From Hathewaya proteolytica DSM 3090 (lineage in GTDB: Bacteria > Bacillota > Clostridia > Clostridiales > Clostridiaceae), in the NCBI RefSeq assembly GCF_900142225.1, contig NZ_FRAD01000007.1, positions 62,001-126,000 on the forward strand: DNA of 64,000 bases. The letters are read 5' to 3'. A program made the position numbers and the translations under genes. Under the pieces are notes generated by a model. The model was not told the DNA's origin and searched no databases. It saw only the letters and a list, made by a program, of their open reading frames with translations. Below are positions 33,101-43,630 of this stretch, in pieces. The first letter of the stretch is position 1, and each line of letters starts with the position of its first letter.

Positions 33101-36100
33101 CCTCACCATCATATTTATAGCATGTCTCTTTGCCCAATGGATCAATTACTTTTGTCAGCTTTTTATTACCATTGTAGCTATAAGTTGTTGTATTTCCATT
33201 GGCATCAGTTTTAGTAAGCTTGTTCCTATTCATATCATAAGTGTAGCTTGTTGTATTTCCCAATGCATCTGTAACACTTATTAGATTATTCATCACATCA
33301 TACTGAAATCTTATGGTATTACCTTCCCTATCTACAGTAGCAGCCAACCTTCCAACTTCATCATATTCCAACTTAGAAATATTTTTCATATAGTCCGAAC
33401 TAGCTATAAGCATTCCATTCTCGTATGTGAATCCTGTAGTACCAACTCCTTGTACTGTTTTACTTATAGCATGTCCTTTTTCATCATAAAGATAGGTTGT
33501 GAGGTTGCCATTTTTGTCCATGATATTTAATGGAAGATTGTTATCATTATAGGAATTGTTAAGCTTTATGCCTGATGGACTTTCTATAGTTATTAGATTT
33601 CCTTTATTGTCATAAGTGTAAGCTGTTTTACTTCCATCTGCATCCGTAATGCTTGTAACATTGCCTAATTTATCATAGGTATAACTTACTGCATTCCCCT
33701 GTGCATTTATACATTTTGTCTTATTTCCATCAACATCATATTCGTACTTTGTAACGTTACCAGTTTCATCTGTAATCTGTATAATATTATATTTTCTATC
33801 AAAGATATATTTCTTTACATTACCATTTCTATCTTTAATTTCTGTTGTAAGTTTTTCAGAATCACTGCTGTACTTAAAAGTTGTAAGCTCGTTGCTTTCT
33901 ACTCCATCATCTTGAGAAATTACCCTTCCCCTATTATCATATATATTGGTAAATATAGTTCCTAATTCATTTTTACCTCTTACAACATGTCCATTATCAT
34001 CATATGTGTATTCAGTCACTTTTCCATCTGGTGTAATGATTTTGATAAGGTTTTTGTTTTCATCATATTCAAACAACGCAGCTCTATTTGATTTATCGCT
34101 GACTTTTACGATGAAATTCTCATTATTATACTCAAACTTTAGACTTTGTGTTGTGTCCTCATCCAATAGTTTAATAAGCCTTCCAAGATTGTCATATTCC
34201 AAAGATAAAATTTTACCTATTCTACTTTGAACTCTTATAAGTTTACCACCATTATCAAAGACGTATGTGCTATTGTCTTTAAGTTCTAGTTCAAATGCGC
34301 CATTTTCTTTTCTAATAACCTTTATTCCTCTTGACTGAGTTGGTTCTATTGGAATATACTTGCCTTCTTGAGTCTTATAATATGTCTCGCAAAAGCTTGC
34401 ACTCCAGTGAACTATAATATTGCCACTTTCAGTTACTTCTATCTTTTTTTCAAAATCATGAGTCCAACCTTTTCCCATGGTGCTAATATCAAGAATGCCT
34501 GAGTTATATTTTATATCAAAATTTAGATTACTATCACCATTTATAGATAAAGGTCTCTTTTCTATAATATGTGCTCCCGTCGCCGTATCAATCGGATCTG
34601 CTACCAATGATAAATCTATGACTTTTTGATAATATCTCTTGCGTTCGCTTTCTATAGTTGTTATAGTTGTTGGAATGTCTATACCATCTTGTGATGTGTT
34701 TATTATAAAGGATTTACTTAAATCCAACCTAAAGCTATCCTCTATCTTTACATCTTCTACATCGCTAAATTGTGGTACCAATATGACAGGAAGAGTTACT
34801 TCCTCGCCAGTTTCTAAAACTGGAACATTAATTTTTCTTTCACTTGCCCCAGCTATTATATAATTTGAACCTTCTTTTATTGATATAGATACATTGTTTA
34901 TATTTCGATCTGAAGTATTCTTTAATGTTATATATACTTTATAGTCTTTGCCCATAAATGCCCAATCTTCAGCTTCAATTAAAACTTCTAATCCATCGTC
35001 TCCATATACTTTTATAGGTTCTGAGTTCTTAAAAATTGTACTTACTGGCTCTCCGAAGGGTTGAAGTACTCCGTCAAATCGTGCTTCAATATCATATGTC
35101 CCTTCTTTGTCACCTCTTATTATCCATTCATATTGCTTTGTTTCTCCACCTTTAATATCACTGTCTTCTGGCACTGTACTATTCATAATACTTAACCCAT
35201 CAGGTACAAATAACTGAGCTACTGAATCTGATATTGTAAATGGTTCATCAGCTTGATTGATTATATTTAAGCTAACATTGAAAAATTCTTTCAACCATGA
35301 TACTTCTGAAGGTATCACAAGATAAGAAATTGCTGGAGCTACTTCTGGATGATTTGCATGAGATATAGGTCTTATTCCTACACTATAATCATGACCCTCC
35401 ACGGTAACTTTGTTCCATTCGTTTTTCTTATTTAAAACAGCACCTTTTCCATTTATATATATAGGTGGTAATGGCTGTTTATTGAAGCCTAAATGAATTT
35501 CATAGGAGTATACCCATTGGTTATCCGAAGAATTGATATTTATTCCTGCATCAATTATTTCATCTAATTCCATTCTTCTCACATCAATTCTTCCATTTAT
35601 GATTGCTCCTCTTTCAACAGCAATTATAACATCCTGCCTACTTCCTTTTTCAACTATACAATCTTTATATGCTGGTTTAAAATCATGCTTGTATGCTAAT
35701 ATAACATGCTTACCTTCTGGTGCAACAATGTTTACATGACCTAAAGAGTCCGATACATATCTTTGTTGTTTACCATCGGAATACTGCACTATAACACTAG
35801 CACCTGAAATTGCTGCTCCACTACTTTTATCTACAATTCTAATTTTAATGTCACCTGATATTTCCTTAGGATGTATTTGAATTTTTGCCTTGCTAGAAGC
35901 TATATTCCCTGCAGCATCGAATACTGACAAAGTAACCTCATACTCTCCTGACTTGTTGTATACGTGTCTTGGTTGAGCTAAGTTTGAATTACTTCCATCT
36001 CCAAAATTCCATTGGTATTTTACAATTTTATCATTATCCTTTGCTATACTGCCATCAAATTGCACTTCATGTTCACTAATACCTACCATATCTTCAAATT

Positions 36101-39100
36101 TTTCAATTGTAGGTGCATATGAATCATTTTCTTCTGGCATAGTATATACTACTTCACTAAAACTTGAATTATTATATATGTCTAAGGCTTCGATTTTATA
36201 ATAATAATTTCTGCCTGGAAGTAATTTATTATCTTTGTATACTTTCCCTTTGGTAGTATAAACCACTTCATATCCTTCATTTGGTTTCAAACTCCTATAT
36301 ACTTTAAAAATGTTAAAGTCATCTTCAGTAGTACATTCCCAGCTCAAATCACAGGACCACCCAGACGGCTTAACCTTTAATATAGGAGTTTTAGGAGCAT
36401 TTAAATTTAAATTACATGATATAACTTTAGGCTTACTTTCATTGCCAGATGCATCTTTTACTATAATCCTTATTTTATATGCTCCATCCTGCAATGCAGT
36501 TGTATCCCATTTTACCTTTGCCACATAACTATAATTATCAGCAACTTGTTTATCCATTAAAATCCATTGATTTTCTCTCATGTATTCAACAACTATTTCT
36601 GATAATTTATAGTTGTCCCAAGCTTGAATACTTATGTCAGGGTTAGCACCTAATGTGTCACCATCATTAATTGTTACACTTAAAACCTCTGGAATTTCCT
36701 CATCCTTTGGCATACTTCCATATACCGTATTACTTTTTAAACTTGTATTGCCAGCTGCATCAACTGCTGCAATTTTGTAGTAGTAATTTGTACCTGGTTC
36801 CGTATTTCTATCTCTGTATGCAATCATTGGTACATTTTCAGCTATAATTTCGTAAACTCCATTCTCAGATATACTTCTGTATACGTTGTATCCTTTTAAA
36901 TCTTCTTCTTTTCCTTCATCCCATTCAAGAAGAATATACCCACTATTATGGTTAGTTTTTAATCCTTTAGGTTGTGACGGTGCAGTGTGATCTACTCTGT
37001 ATTCAACATATGGTGCTGTATTTGAAGCATTGCTACTATGTCCCGCATCATCCTCCGCTATAGCTCGTATATATATCGCACCTTCTTCTTTTGAAGAAAT
37101 ATCTAAATCATAGGACACATTTACATTTTTCTTATCATCACTCTTTACATCAATTTTTGCAACCTCTGTCCAAGTCTTTTCATCCGTTGAAATTTCAATC
37201 TTAATACTCTTTATTGCAATATCGTCTTTTGCACCTATTTTTAGAGGTATTACCTTACTATAATACCCTGGCGATGGCTGCAATGAAGTTATAACTGGAG
37301 CTGTAATATCATTTCCAGTAGTTGCCATGATCTCATCCGATTCTATTCCCCTATTACCGAAAATATCATATGCAATTACTCTAAACCAATATGCGGTTTT
37401 CTCATTAAGACCTGTCACATTCATTCCCAACGTATCATATATTTTACCTATAACCTTGTATTTCCCATCTTTACCATCCTTACGTTCCACTTGGAAATAT
37501 GAGAAGTCCTTATTGTTTACATTTTTCCATTTAAGCAATATACTATTGCTATATGGTACATAATCTAATCCAATTACTTTATCTGGCCCTTCATTATCTA
37601 TAATATACGTTCGTATTGGATTGCCATCGCTTTCGTTGCCACATTTATCTATTGCAATAGCCCTCACTTTCACCTTTCCATTGATATTGCTAGTATCCCA
37701 TGTAAATTTGGCCTCGCCTTCTGTCTCTATAATGCCTATATCATTCCATATATTTTCCAAAATAGAATACTGTAATTTTATCTTTTGCACTTTTGTATTA
37801 TCTTCTGCTCTTACAATTATAGTGGCATTTTTACCTATGTTTTCATTGTCATCTGGTTCTATTCCAAGAATAATAGGAGGAATAGAGTCTTTCACTGCTT
37901 TTACAGTAACTATCTCTGAATCCACACTTTCATTTTCAAAAACATCTACTGCTATTAACTTGTATAAATATGTTTTACCTTCTACTACGTTAGGATCAAT
38001 ATATGAACATATATGCTTATCACATATATTCTTTATGAAAGAAAATTTCTCGTCTTCTTCAGATTTTCTATAGATTCTGTATTCCTTAAAATCTGAACTT
38101 TTACATTCATCCCATGTTAATAAAATATTTCCAGAATCACTCTCCACTTTTATATTCTCCACTATATCTGGTGCTATACTGTCCACTATATAATTTACGA
38201 TTTCTTGACTTACATTATCAGCAGCATCGTACATAGTATATCTAAACTTGTAACTGCCATCTTTAAATTCACCTAAGTCCACATAAAATGAAAAACAACT
38301 TTCATTTTCATCTTGTTCATATGAACGTTCCTCTTTTTTTAAAAGTACCCATTCATTATCATTTTTTAAGTATTCCACGGTAGCGTATGCATCTTCTGTA
38401 TTCCCTGTGTTTAAAAAATATAGCTCTAGCTTCTGATAACCACCTACATTCATATCACTACTCGGAGTTGTCCTTGTTATATGAGGCATAAGTGGAATTG
38501 CTTCTACAACATTACTCTGTTCCGAGCTATTACCTGCTGTGTCGAAAGCTTTTATTGTATATGAATATTTCACTTTTTCAACTAAATCCTTATCAGTATA
38601 TTCTAGCCACTGTGATTCCCCAACTTTCTGACCATCTCTATAAATTTCATACCTTGTAGCACCCACATTGTCATGGGGAGCCGTCCACCTTAAAACCACT
38701 GATGAGCCGGTTTTAATATAAACACGTAAATCTTTTACATTATCAGGTTTTTCAGTATCTACTATAGTTATAGCACTAACCTCATTGCTGTTTTCAGATT
38801 CAGCTCCTAAAATATACGCAGTAACTCTGTATTGATAAGTTGTATTACCTTGTAAATATATATCTGTAAATTTTGTATCTTTCACTCTGCTAACATATTT
38901 ACCATTTCTGTATATATTGTACATTAAATTTTCATCATGATTCTGTTCATCATTCCATGATAAACTAACTGTACCTGCTGTGGTACCAGTTACCTTTAAT
39001 CCTTGTGGAACTAATGGTGGTTCTATTATTCTTATACTGTATGCTCCTTTGGAACTATCTCCTATACACTTTAAATAATAAACTTTATCTTTGGATAAAT

Positions 39101-42100
39101 ACTTCTTAATACTACTGCCTGATTCATCCCAATAATTCGTTGGTTCAATCACTAACATAATATTCGATCCATAACCCTCGTTCTGTATTACAGCGTAATC
39201 CCCAGATTTATCCACTTTAAATTTAAAATAGTCTATATCATAAGCATAATCTATATTACCCTTCAATTGTTTAGATATATCTATTAGAGTTGCATCACTT
39301 TGATAATTTCCATAATCATCTGTAATTTTTAGTTCTTGGCTAAAGTCAGACCAATTTTTCGACGTATCACAGGCTCTTATTTTGTATACGTGTTCTCCTG
39401 CTGTAAAATTATAATCCTTGAATACAGCTTCCCTAGTTGTTCCAATAACTATTCCATCCCTATATACCTCATATAACTCAACGATAGAATCATCTACAGA
39501 TGGTTTCCATTGAAATTTAATGCCATTACCTTCACAGCTAGTAGTTGATACATTTTGTGGTGCTGATGGCTGTATATTATCTATCATTGTAGTAACTTCA
39601 GCCCAATTGCTTTTTTGTGATTCAGCCCCACTAATTTCTGATGTTACTGTATATCTATATATTGTTGCTCCACTTAAATTATCATCTAAATACACTAATT
39701 CTTTTGATGATGCAATATAAATACCATCTCGATAAATTTTGTATTGTAAATCTTTATCATTACTTGTCGATGCCTTCCATGTGAGTTTAATTGAACTTAC
39801 ATTTACCGCTTCAGCCACTAATTCTCTTGGAGGCTCTGGCGGATAAATTACATTTATAAAATATTCTCCTACATTGCTAATATTCGTACTTAAAAAATAA
39901 GTTTTACCTTTTTCTAAGATTTGCGATATTCTACCATAAAAGCCTGAATTCAAATATCTTAAATTTTCATCACATAAAGTTAAACAAGCATTATTGCATA
40001 TAATAGAATACATCCCTGATTTATCTACTTGGAACGAAAAACAATCATAATCATTTTCGTAATCAATTTTAACTCTTATTTGATTATCTAATTTCACACT
40101 TTTAGCTAAAGTAAGTGTATTTTCAAAATCATCTTCTATTGCAATTTCATCTGAGAAACCCGAATAATTTCCACATATATCACATCCTCTTACTTTATAT
40201 ACGTGCTTTTGCAATGCACTAAATTCAGTATCTTTATATGAAAGTCTATCATAATAATTTGATTTACATACTCCTATTTTTATTCCATCTCTGTATATTT
40301 CATATTCTTTTATAACCGAAGATTGCAATGGATTTTGCCAAGAAACTTCAACTCCTGTATCACTACCAGAGATTTTCAGATTTAATGGTTTATTTAATGA
40401 CTTATCTTCGTTTAAAGTAAATATTACAGATTCTCCATCCTCTGATTCATATTTATATTCAGGATCCCATGTAGTTACCTTATATCTATACATTTTATTT
40501 TTATCTAGATTGCTGTGTATATATTCTGCATCAGTAGTACTATTAAGTAATTTACCATCGCAATAAATTCTGTACTCAATATTTCTTCCGGTATTATTAA
40601 CTGCAGGATCCCATTTTAATATAGCTGATAAATTTTCATTAGCCTTTACTATTAAATTAATAGGTGAACCAATTAAGGATGATATCACTATTTCACAACC
40701 CATAGGATAACTACGAGGCGCCCATGATTTTACCAATAAATGATACGTCATATTTGCTTCTAATAAATATACATCACTTATATTTACACTCCATTCATTC
40801 CAACTATAGTCTTTTCCTTTTTCACGCTTTATAATATCTCCTTGTGAATTTAAAACACTCACATGTGTAATAGTATCCCAAAAGCTAGGAAAACTTTGTA
40901 AACAGTACTTGTCAGTTTTAGGAACTTGTATTGTTAGCCAGTCTTCATCACCCTCGTAATTAGTTCTAACTATTATTTTTGAATTTATCTCAATTTTAGT
41001 TCCATACTCCATTTCATTTGGAAAATCATCTTCAAAAATACATTCTTTACTAAATTCTGACCAATTTCCAGATGTATCACAAGCTCTTAATTTATATGAA
41101 TGTGATCTTCCTTTAAAATCATAATCATAGTAGTAATTTTTATTTGTTATGCCAATCATTATGCCATCTTTATATATTTCATATTTTGCAATTTTACATT
41201 CATCTTCAAATGATTTCCAATTAATATTTAATATATCCTTTTGGTTATTGTCTACAGAAAACTGTATATCCATAGATGGTTTAGGAGGTATAAGATCCTT
41301 ATAAGTGACTGCACTAGCTAAATTACTTTTTTCTGATTCTGAATCTAACTTATTTGCGGTTACACTATAACTATATTCTGTATTTCCAGTTAACTTTTTA
41401 TCTTCATATTTAGTTTCCTTAGTTTTTGCAATATAAAGACCATTTCTATATATTTTATATTCAATCCCATCACAATTATCTAATGCTTTCCAAGCTAAGT
41501 TTATTGTTCCGGCATTTACATTAGATATAATAAGATCTTTAGGAGAATCTATAAATGTCTCAGTTGGAACTATCTTTATTGAGTATTCTCCAAGTTCTGA
41601 CCAATATTCTCCTTCTATACTTAAATAGTATATTTTCCCTTGTTGTAATTGAATTTTTGAATCATTTTGTCCTAAATACGTATTATCTGAATCATATATG
41701 CTTAAATCAAATCTGATATTTTCCGCACATTCACTTGTTATGTAATATTTGCCATTTGTTTTGACTTGGAATGTGAAATAATCTTTATCGGATTTATAGT
41801 TTATATTTCCATTTATCTCTGCAATATTATTAATATTTTGTGCTGTTTCTGCATTATTTCCATAATCATCTTCTACCATAAGTTCTGTAAATTCCGAATA
41901 ATTTCCTGAAGTATCACATGCACGCACTTTATATAAGATTTTACCTTTCATAAAAGCGTTATCAATATATTCACAATTATTTCCTTCATAAATCAAATCA
42001 CTGTTTTTATATACTTGATATGATTTTATATTGCAATTATCCTCAAACCTTTGCCATGTCAATCGTATTCCTTGACCATCACCTTCAAGATAAATTGAGC

Positions 42101-43457
42101 TTTGCTTTTCTGGTTTAATATTATCTATTTTAGTCTTTATTTTTATTTCATTGCTATATTTTGATTCCACTCCCAAAATATTAGATTTTACTGTATATAA
42201 ATATTCAGTTTCTCCGTCGAGATGATCATCTTTATAATTATTTTTTTCAGTCTTAGCAATTAATACACCATTTCTATATATATTGTATTTTAAATTTTTG
42301 TCACTACTATTAATATATTTCCATGTCAATTCTACTGATTTTTCCGTTATATTATTAGCTTGTAAATTTTGAGGAACATTAGGCGATAATGTAGATTTTA
42401 ATATCAAATTATATCTTCCTGTTTCATTATAATTAGAAGAATAAACAGCAATATAATATTCTTTTCCTTCTTCTAATTTCTTTACTATTCTAAAACCTAT
42501 TTTCTTATTTACATCATATACATTACCAGAATTATCAGCATTACTAATAGATTCTCCTTTGTCATTATACAAACCTACCCAACAAGATATTTTTCCTCCC
42601 ATGTTTATAGAATATATGTCTGTCTTACTAACCTTGAATTTAAAACAATCAATATCTGAATCGGACTCTATGTCTCCGTAAAATCCATAATTCAAATCTA
42701 CCAATTTTGCATTCATAAGTTTATCAGTATAGTCATCTTCTAACCTACTAAATTCACTAAACTCTGAAAAATTTTCTGAAGTGTCACATGCCCTAACTTT
42801 ATAATCATGTGTCCCCCCAATACATTCCGTATCTATATACATCATATCTTCATTGAAATTTTTTTCTGGTAAAACTGCTTGAATGAACTTTCCATCTCTA
42901 TAAATTTCATATCGTTTTATACCACATTTGTCCTGAGATTTATGCCATGTAATTTTAGTTCCACATTCCATACCATACTTATAATGGCATGTGGTAACAT
43001 TAGTTGGCACTGTCGGTAAATCGAGATCTTCATTAGTTGTAGCAATAACTTCAACACTATGCCCTGATTCATTTTGATGCCCATATGCTATCTTTGAAGT
43101 AATTGTGTATTTATATGATGTTGAGCCGGTTAATTGTTTATCTACGTACTTGTTTTCATAAGTATTACCAACTTTAATTCCATCCCTATAAATAGTGTAT
43201 TCAAGTATTTCTTCATTATTTACTATATACTGCCATGACAACTCTACTGTACCTTCTGTTACCCTATCTACTTTTAGTCCAGTAGGAATCGTTATTTCTT
43301 TTTTATCTTCTTGTACTATTTGCATTATGTCTTCATTCGATACTTCTGATGCCATAACACTCATAGAACATCCCACCCATAAATACACAATAGATATAAT
43401 TGGAAGTGTAAAATAGACTACCAAACGTTTCGATATTGTTTTACATTTTTCGTTCAC
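30126..43457 (-). CDS. Giant secreted FN3/PPC/YD-repeat (RHS) polymorphic toxin
   Basis: 4443 residues, about 490 kDa by length. Order: signal peptide (about 1-36); five modules of two fibronectin-III domains plus one PPC-like beta domain, each about 285 residues (to about 1510), PPC parts near 256, 545, 832, 1125 and 1402; further FN3/Ig-like domains (to about 2440); a PKD domain with YQWNFGDGS (about 2450-2540); a carboxypeptidase-regulatory-like domain; a CARDB/DUF11-like stretch; a DUF6531-like entry near 2950 (DTATGAHI); dozens of YD repeats to about 4100; the RHS core (YDRRGSTTAI, YMRARYYNP, ending DPFGL at 4204); then a 239-residue variable tip. The tip has a hydrophobic pre-toxin stretch (DVLGMAPVVGNLFDA) and a toxin domain with GGGRHGELPYIKIS, BECR-ribonuclease-like in look; that is tentative. 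GTG start, GGGGG 7 nt upstream. Confidence 0.9.
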   Translation of the reverse strand: MNEKCKTISKRLVVYFTLPIISIVYLWVGCSMSVMASEVSNEDIMQIVQEDKKEITIPTGLKVDRVTEGTVELSWQYIVNNEEILEYTIYRDGIKVGNTYENKYVDKQLTGSTSYKYTITSKIAYGHQNESGHSVEVIATTNEDLDLPTVPTNVTTCHYKYGMECGTKITWHKSQDKCGIKRYEIYRDGKFIQAVLPEKNFNEDMMYIDTECIGGTHDYKVRACDTSENFSEFSEFSRLEDDYTDKLMNAKLVDLNYGFYGDIESDSDIDCFKFKVSKTDIYSINMGGKISCWVGLYNDKGESISNADNSGNVYDVNKKIGFRIVKKLEEGKEYYIAVYSSNYNETGRYNLILKSTLSPNVPQNLQANNITEKSVELTWKYINSSDKNLKYNIYRNGVLIAKTEKNNYKDDHLDGETEYLYTVKSNILGVESKYSNEIKIKTKIDNIKPEKQSSIYLEGDGQGIRLTWQRFEDNCNIKSYQVYKNSDLIYEGNNCEYIDNAFMKGKILYKVRACDTSGNYSEFTELMVEDDYGNNAETAQNINNIAEINGNINYKSDKDYFTFQVKTNGKYYITSECAENIRFDLSIYDSDNTYLGQNDSKIQLQQGKIYYLSIEGEYWSELGEYSIKIVPTETFIDSPKDLIISNVNAGTINLAWKALDNCDGIEYKIYRNGLYIAKTKETKYEDKKLTGNTEYSYSVTANKLDSESEKSNLASAVTYKDLIPPKPSMDIQFSVDNNQKDILNINWKSFEDECKIAKYEIYKDGIMIGITNKNYYYDYDFKGRSHSYKLRACDTSGNWSEFSKECIFEDDFPNEMEYGTKIEINSKIIVRTNYEGDEDWLTIQVPKTDKYCLQSFPSFWDTITHVSVLNSQGDIIKREKGKDYSWNEWSVNISDVYLLEANMTYHLLVKSWAPRSYPMGCEIVISSLIGSPINLIVKANENLSAILKWDPAVNNTGRNIEYRIYCDGKLLNSTTDAEYIHSNLDKNKMYRYKVTTWDPEYKYESEDGESVIFTLNEDKSLNKPLNLKISGSDTGVEVSWQNPLQSSVIKEYEIYRDGIKIGVCKSNYYDRLSYKDTEFSALQKHVYKVRGCDICGNYSGFSDEIAIEDDFENTLTLAKSVKLDNQIRVKIDYENDYDCFSFQVDKSGMYSIICNNACLTLCDENLRYLNSGFYGRISQILEKGKTYFLSTNISNVGEYFINVIYPPEPPRELVAEAVNVSSIKLTWKASTSNDKDLQYKIYRDGIYIASSKELVYLDDNLSGATIYRYTVTSEISGAESQKSNWAEVTTMIDNIQPSAPQNVSTTSCEGNGIKFQWKPSVDDSIVELYEVYRDGIVIGTTREAVFKDYNFTAGEHVYKIRACDTSKNWSDFSQELKITDDYGNYQSDATLIDISKQLKGNIDYAYDIDYFKFKVDKSGDYAVIQNEGYGSNIMLVIEPTNYWDESGSSIKKYLSKDKVYYLKCIGDSSKGAYSIRIIEPPLVPQGLKVTGTTAGTVSLSWNDEQNHDENLMYNIYRNGKYVSRVKDTKFTDIYLQGNTTYQYRVTAYILGAESENSNEVSAITIVDTEKPDNVKDLRVYIKTGSSVVLRWTAPHDNVGATRYEIYRDGQKVGESQWLEYTDKDLVEKVKYSYTIKAFDTAGNSSEQSNVVEAIPLMPHITRTTPSSDMNVGGYQKLELYFLNTGNTEDAYATVEYLKNDNEWVLLKKEERSYEQDENESCFSFYVDLGEFKDGSYKFRYTMYDAADNVSQEIVNYIVDSIAPDIVENIKVESDSGNILLTWDECKSSDFKEYRIYRKSEEDEKFSFIKNICDKHICSYIDPNVVEGKTYLYKLIAVDVFENESVDSEIVTVKAVKDSIPPIILGIEPDDNENIGKNATIIVRAEDNTKVQKIKLQYSILENIWNDIGIIETEGEAKFTWDTSNINGKVKVRAIAIDKCGNESDGNPIRTYIIDNEGPDKVIGLDYVPYSNSILLKWKNVNNKDFSYFQVERKDGKDGKYKVIGKIYDTLGMNVTGLNEKTAYWFRVIAYDIFGNRGIESDEIMATTGNDITAPVITSLQPSPGYYSKVIPLKIGAKDDIAIKSIKIEISTDEKTWTEVAKIDVKSDDKKNVNVSYDLDISSKEEGAIYIRAIAEDDAGHSSNASNTAPYVEYRVDHTAPSQPKGLKTNHNSGYILLEWDEGKEEDLKGYNVYRSISENGVYEIIAENVPMIAYRDRNTEPGTNYYYKIAAVDAAGNTSLKSNTVYGSMPKDEEIPEVLSVTINDGDTLGANPDISIQAWDNYKLSEIVVEYMRENQWILMDKQVADNYSYVAKVKWDTTALQDGAYKIRIIVKDASGNESKPKVISCNLNLNAPKTPILKVKPSGWSCDLSWECTTEDDFNIFKVYRSLKPNEGYEVVYTTKGKVYKDNKLLPGRNYYYKIEALDIYNNSSFSEVVYTMPEENDSYAPTIEKFEDMVGISEHEVQFDGSIAKDNDKIVKYQWNFGDGSNSNLAQPRHVYNKSGEYEVTLSVFDAAGNIASSKAKIQIHPKEISGDIKIRIVDKSSGAAISGASVIVQYSDGKQQRYVSDSLGHVNIVAPEGKHVILAYKHDFKPAYKDCIVEKGSRQDVIIAVERGAIINGRIDVRRMELDEIIDAGININSSDNQWVYSYEIHLGFNKQPLPPIYINGKGAVLNKKNEWNKVTVEGHDYSVGIRPISHANHPEVAPAISYLVIPSEVSWLKEFFNVSLNIINQADEPFTISDSVAQLFVPDGLSIMNSTVPEDSDIKGGETKQYEWIIRGDKEGTYDIEARFDGVLQPFGEPVSTIFKNSEPIKVYGDDGLEVLIEAEDWAFMGKDYKVYITLKNTSDRNINNVSISIKEGSNYIIAGASERKINVPVLETGEEVTLPVILVPQFSDVEDVKIEDSFRLDLSKSFIINTSQDGIDIPTTITTIESERKRYYQKVIDLSLVADPIDTATGAHIIEKRPLSINGDSNLNFDIKYNSGILDISTMGKGWTHDFEKKIEVTESGNIIVHWSASFCETYYKTQEGKYIPIEPTQSRGIKVIRKENGAFELELKDNSTYVFDNGGKLIRVQSRIGKILSLEYDNLGRLIKLLDEDTTQSLKFEYNNENFIVKVSDKSNRAALFEYDENKNLIKIITPDGKVTEYTYDDNGHVVRGKNELGTIFTNIYDNRGRVISQDDGVESNELTTFKYSSDSEKLTTEIKDRNGNVKKYIFDRKYNIIQITDETGNVTKYEYDVDGNKTKCINAQGNAVSYTYDKLGNVTSITDADGSKTAYTYDNKGNLITIESPSGIKLNNSYNDNNLPLNIMDKNGNLTTYLYDEKGHAISKTVQGVGTTGFTYENGMLIASSDYMKNISKLEYDEVGRLAATVDREGNTIRFQYDVMNNLISVTDALGNTTSYTYDMNRNKLTKTDANGNTTTYSYNGNKKLTKVIDPLGKETCYKYDGEDRIAEVTLGGVIVSEFVYDKAGRVVEEKDGEGNTTSYIYDSNGRVICKTSPSGGKITYTYTPNGKIKTVMDSNNNSFIYDYDIEGRMIASTDVNGNKTEYSYDNAGNLISSKDALGNIVTYTYDVRGNKLTSTDAKGNTTSYSYDANGNLILVIDALGNKTGYEYDREGKLVTITNAKNGRTTFTYDANGRVISATDEDGRTVTTEYDNLGNIICKKDNSGTKMFESIYDALGNIIKNTDALGNSTTNNYDNLGRLIEIVDKMGRTTKLNYDNDNRLIEVTDPLKGVTKQSYNADGNVKTMTDANNNSTTFDYDLAGNLIRETTAMGSQVSYGYNSRNLLSEMINGRGQNISYEYDALGRIIKTIFPEGVVSYSYDVNGNITEVTDKNGTIKREYDALNRVTKYIDARGKVISYEYDELGNLINIMYPDGKKVYYEYSAGGKLEKVTDWAKRETKYKYDANGRLTKTTRANGTVETLTYDAAGQITEIVDVDKDGNIINRYTFQYDANGNVIKEDKGTSSSVPYIPDDVTMTYDSNNRLITCNGKKIQYDADGNMITVPLNGEMVQCTYDSRNRLIKAGNTTYVYDAENNRIAIVENGQETYYTVNVLGKLSQVLVRTDANGNDTYYVYGLGLIAQEDSYGNYRTYHYDRRGSTTAITGEEGKITDRIEYGPYGELLRKTGITDTPFLYNGRYGVMTDSNGLYYMRARYYNPDIKRFVNQDVVLGSIASSVTMNRYAYANGNPISNIDPFGLSADGDGIIHGILDVLGMAPVVGNLFDAINTGYYFLQGDLTNAALSSISFIPFGDIVGKGTKWGKEFLGIGTKYADDVIDAGRNVSRYADDVVDAGDGLFRYSDDAAEMVNKGATGAESIFKDKISIDGVKNNLDMFRGKSVDEIAEAMRKSGYDVTVEASTRSSSGAMIIRVNNASENAGRNIQMLQVSPGGGRHGELPYIKISTTSQDVGKIKIVNGTEDLYKASGEKNVTVIFTGGK

Positions 43458-43533
43458 TTATTTTCCCCCTTTTCTTGTATCCAGTTTTGTACTGTGATAT
43501 AATTGTAATTAATTTAATATTTTATCAATAATC

Positions 43534-43562
43534 ATTATATATTTCCATGAATATATTGTCAA
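43534..43562 (-). promoter_or_regulatory. Consensus sigma-A promoter of the giant toxin gene
   Basis: TTGACA and TATAAT on the minus strand with exactly 17 nt between them. Transcription would start near 43527, about 70 nt before the GTG start. A perfect consensus suggests strong, possibly regulated, expression. Confidence 0.8.
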
Positions 43563-43630
43563 TATTCGTTTTATTTTGGTTAATTCAATTTTGACTAATA
43601 TTTTTAAAATTATTATAAGAGGGTGAAATT

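Noticed and set aside
30085..43416. Many plus-strand open frames of 60-220 codons opposite the giant toxin gene
   Set aside because: Their composition is that of the reverse strand of a repeat-rich gene; none has a start signal or family match.
43591..43619. TTGACT-17-TATAAG as a promoter for the gene at 43631
   Set aside because: It would start the RNA beyond the AGAGGG ribosome binding site, only about 5 nt from the start codon, so it is unlikely to be the real promoter.
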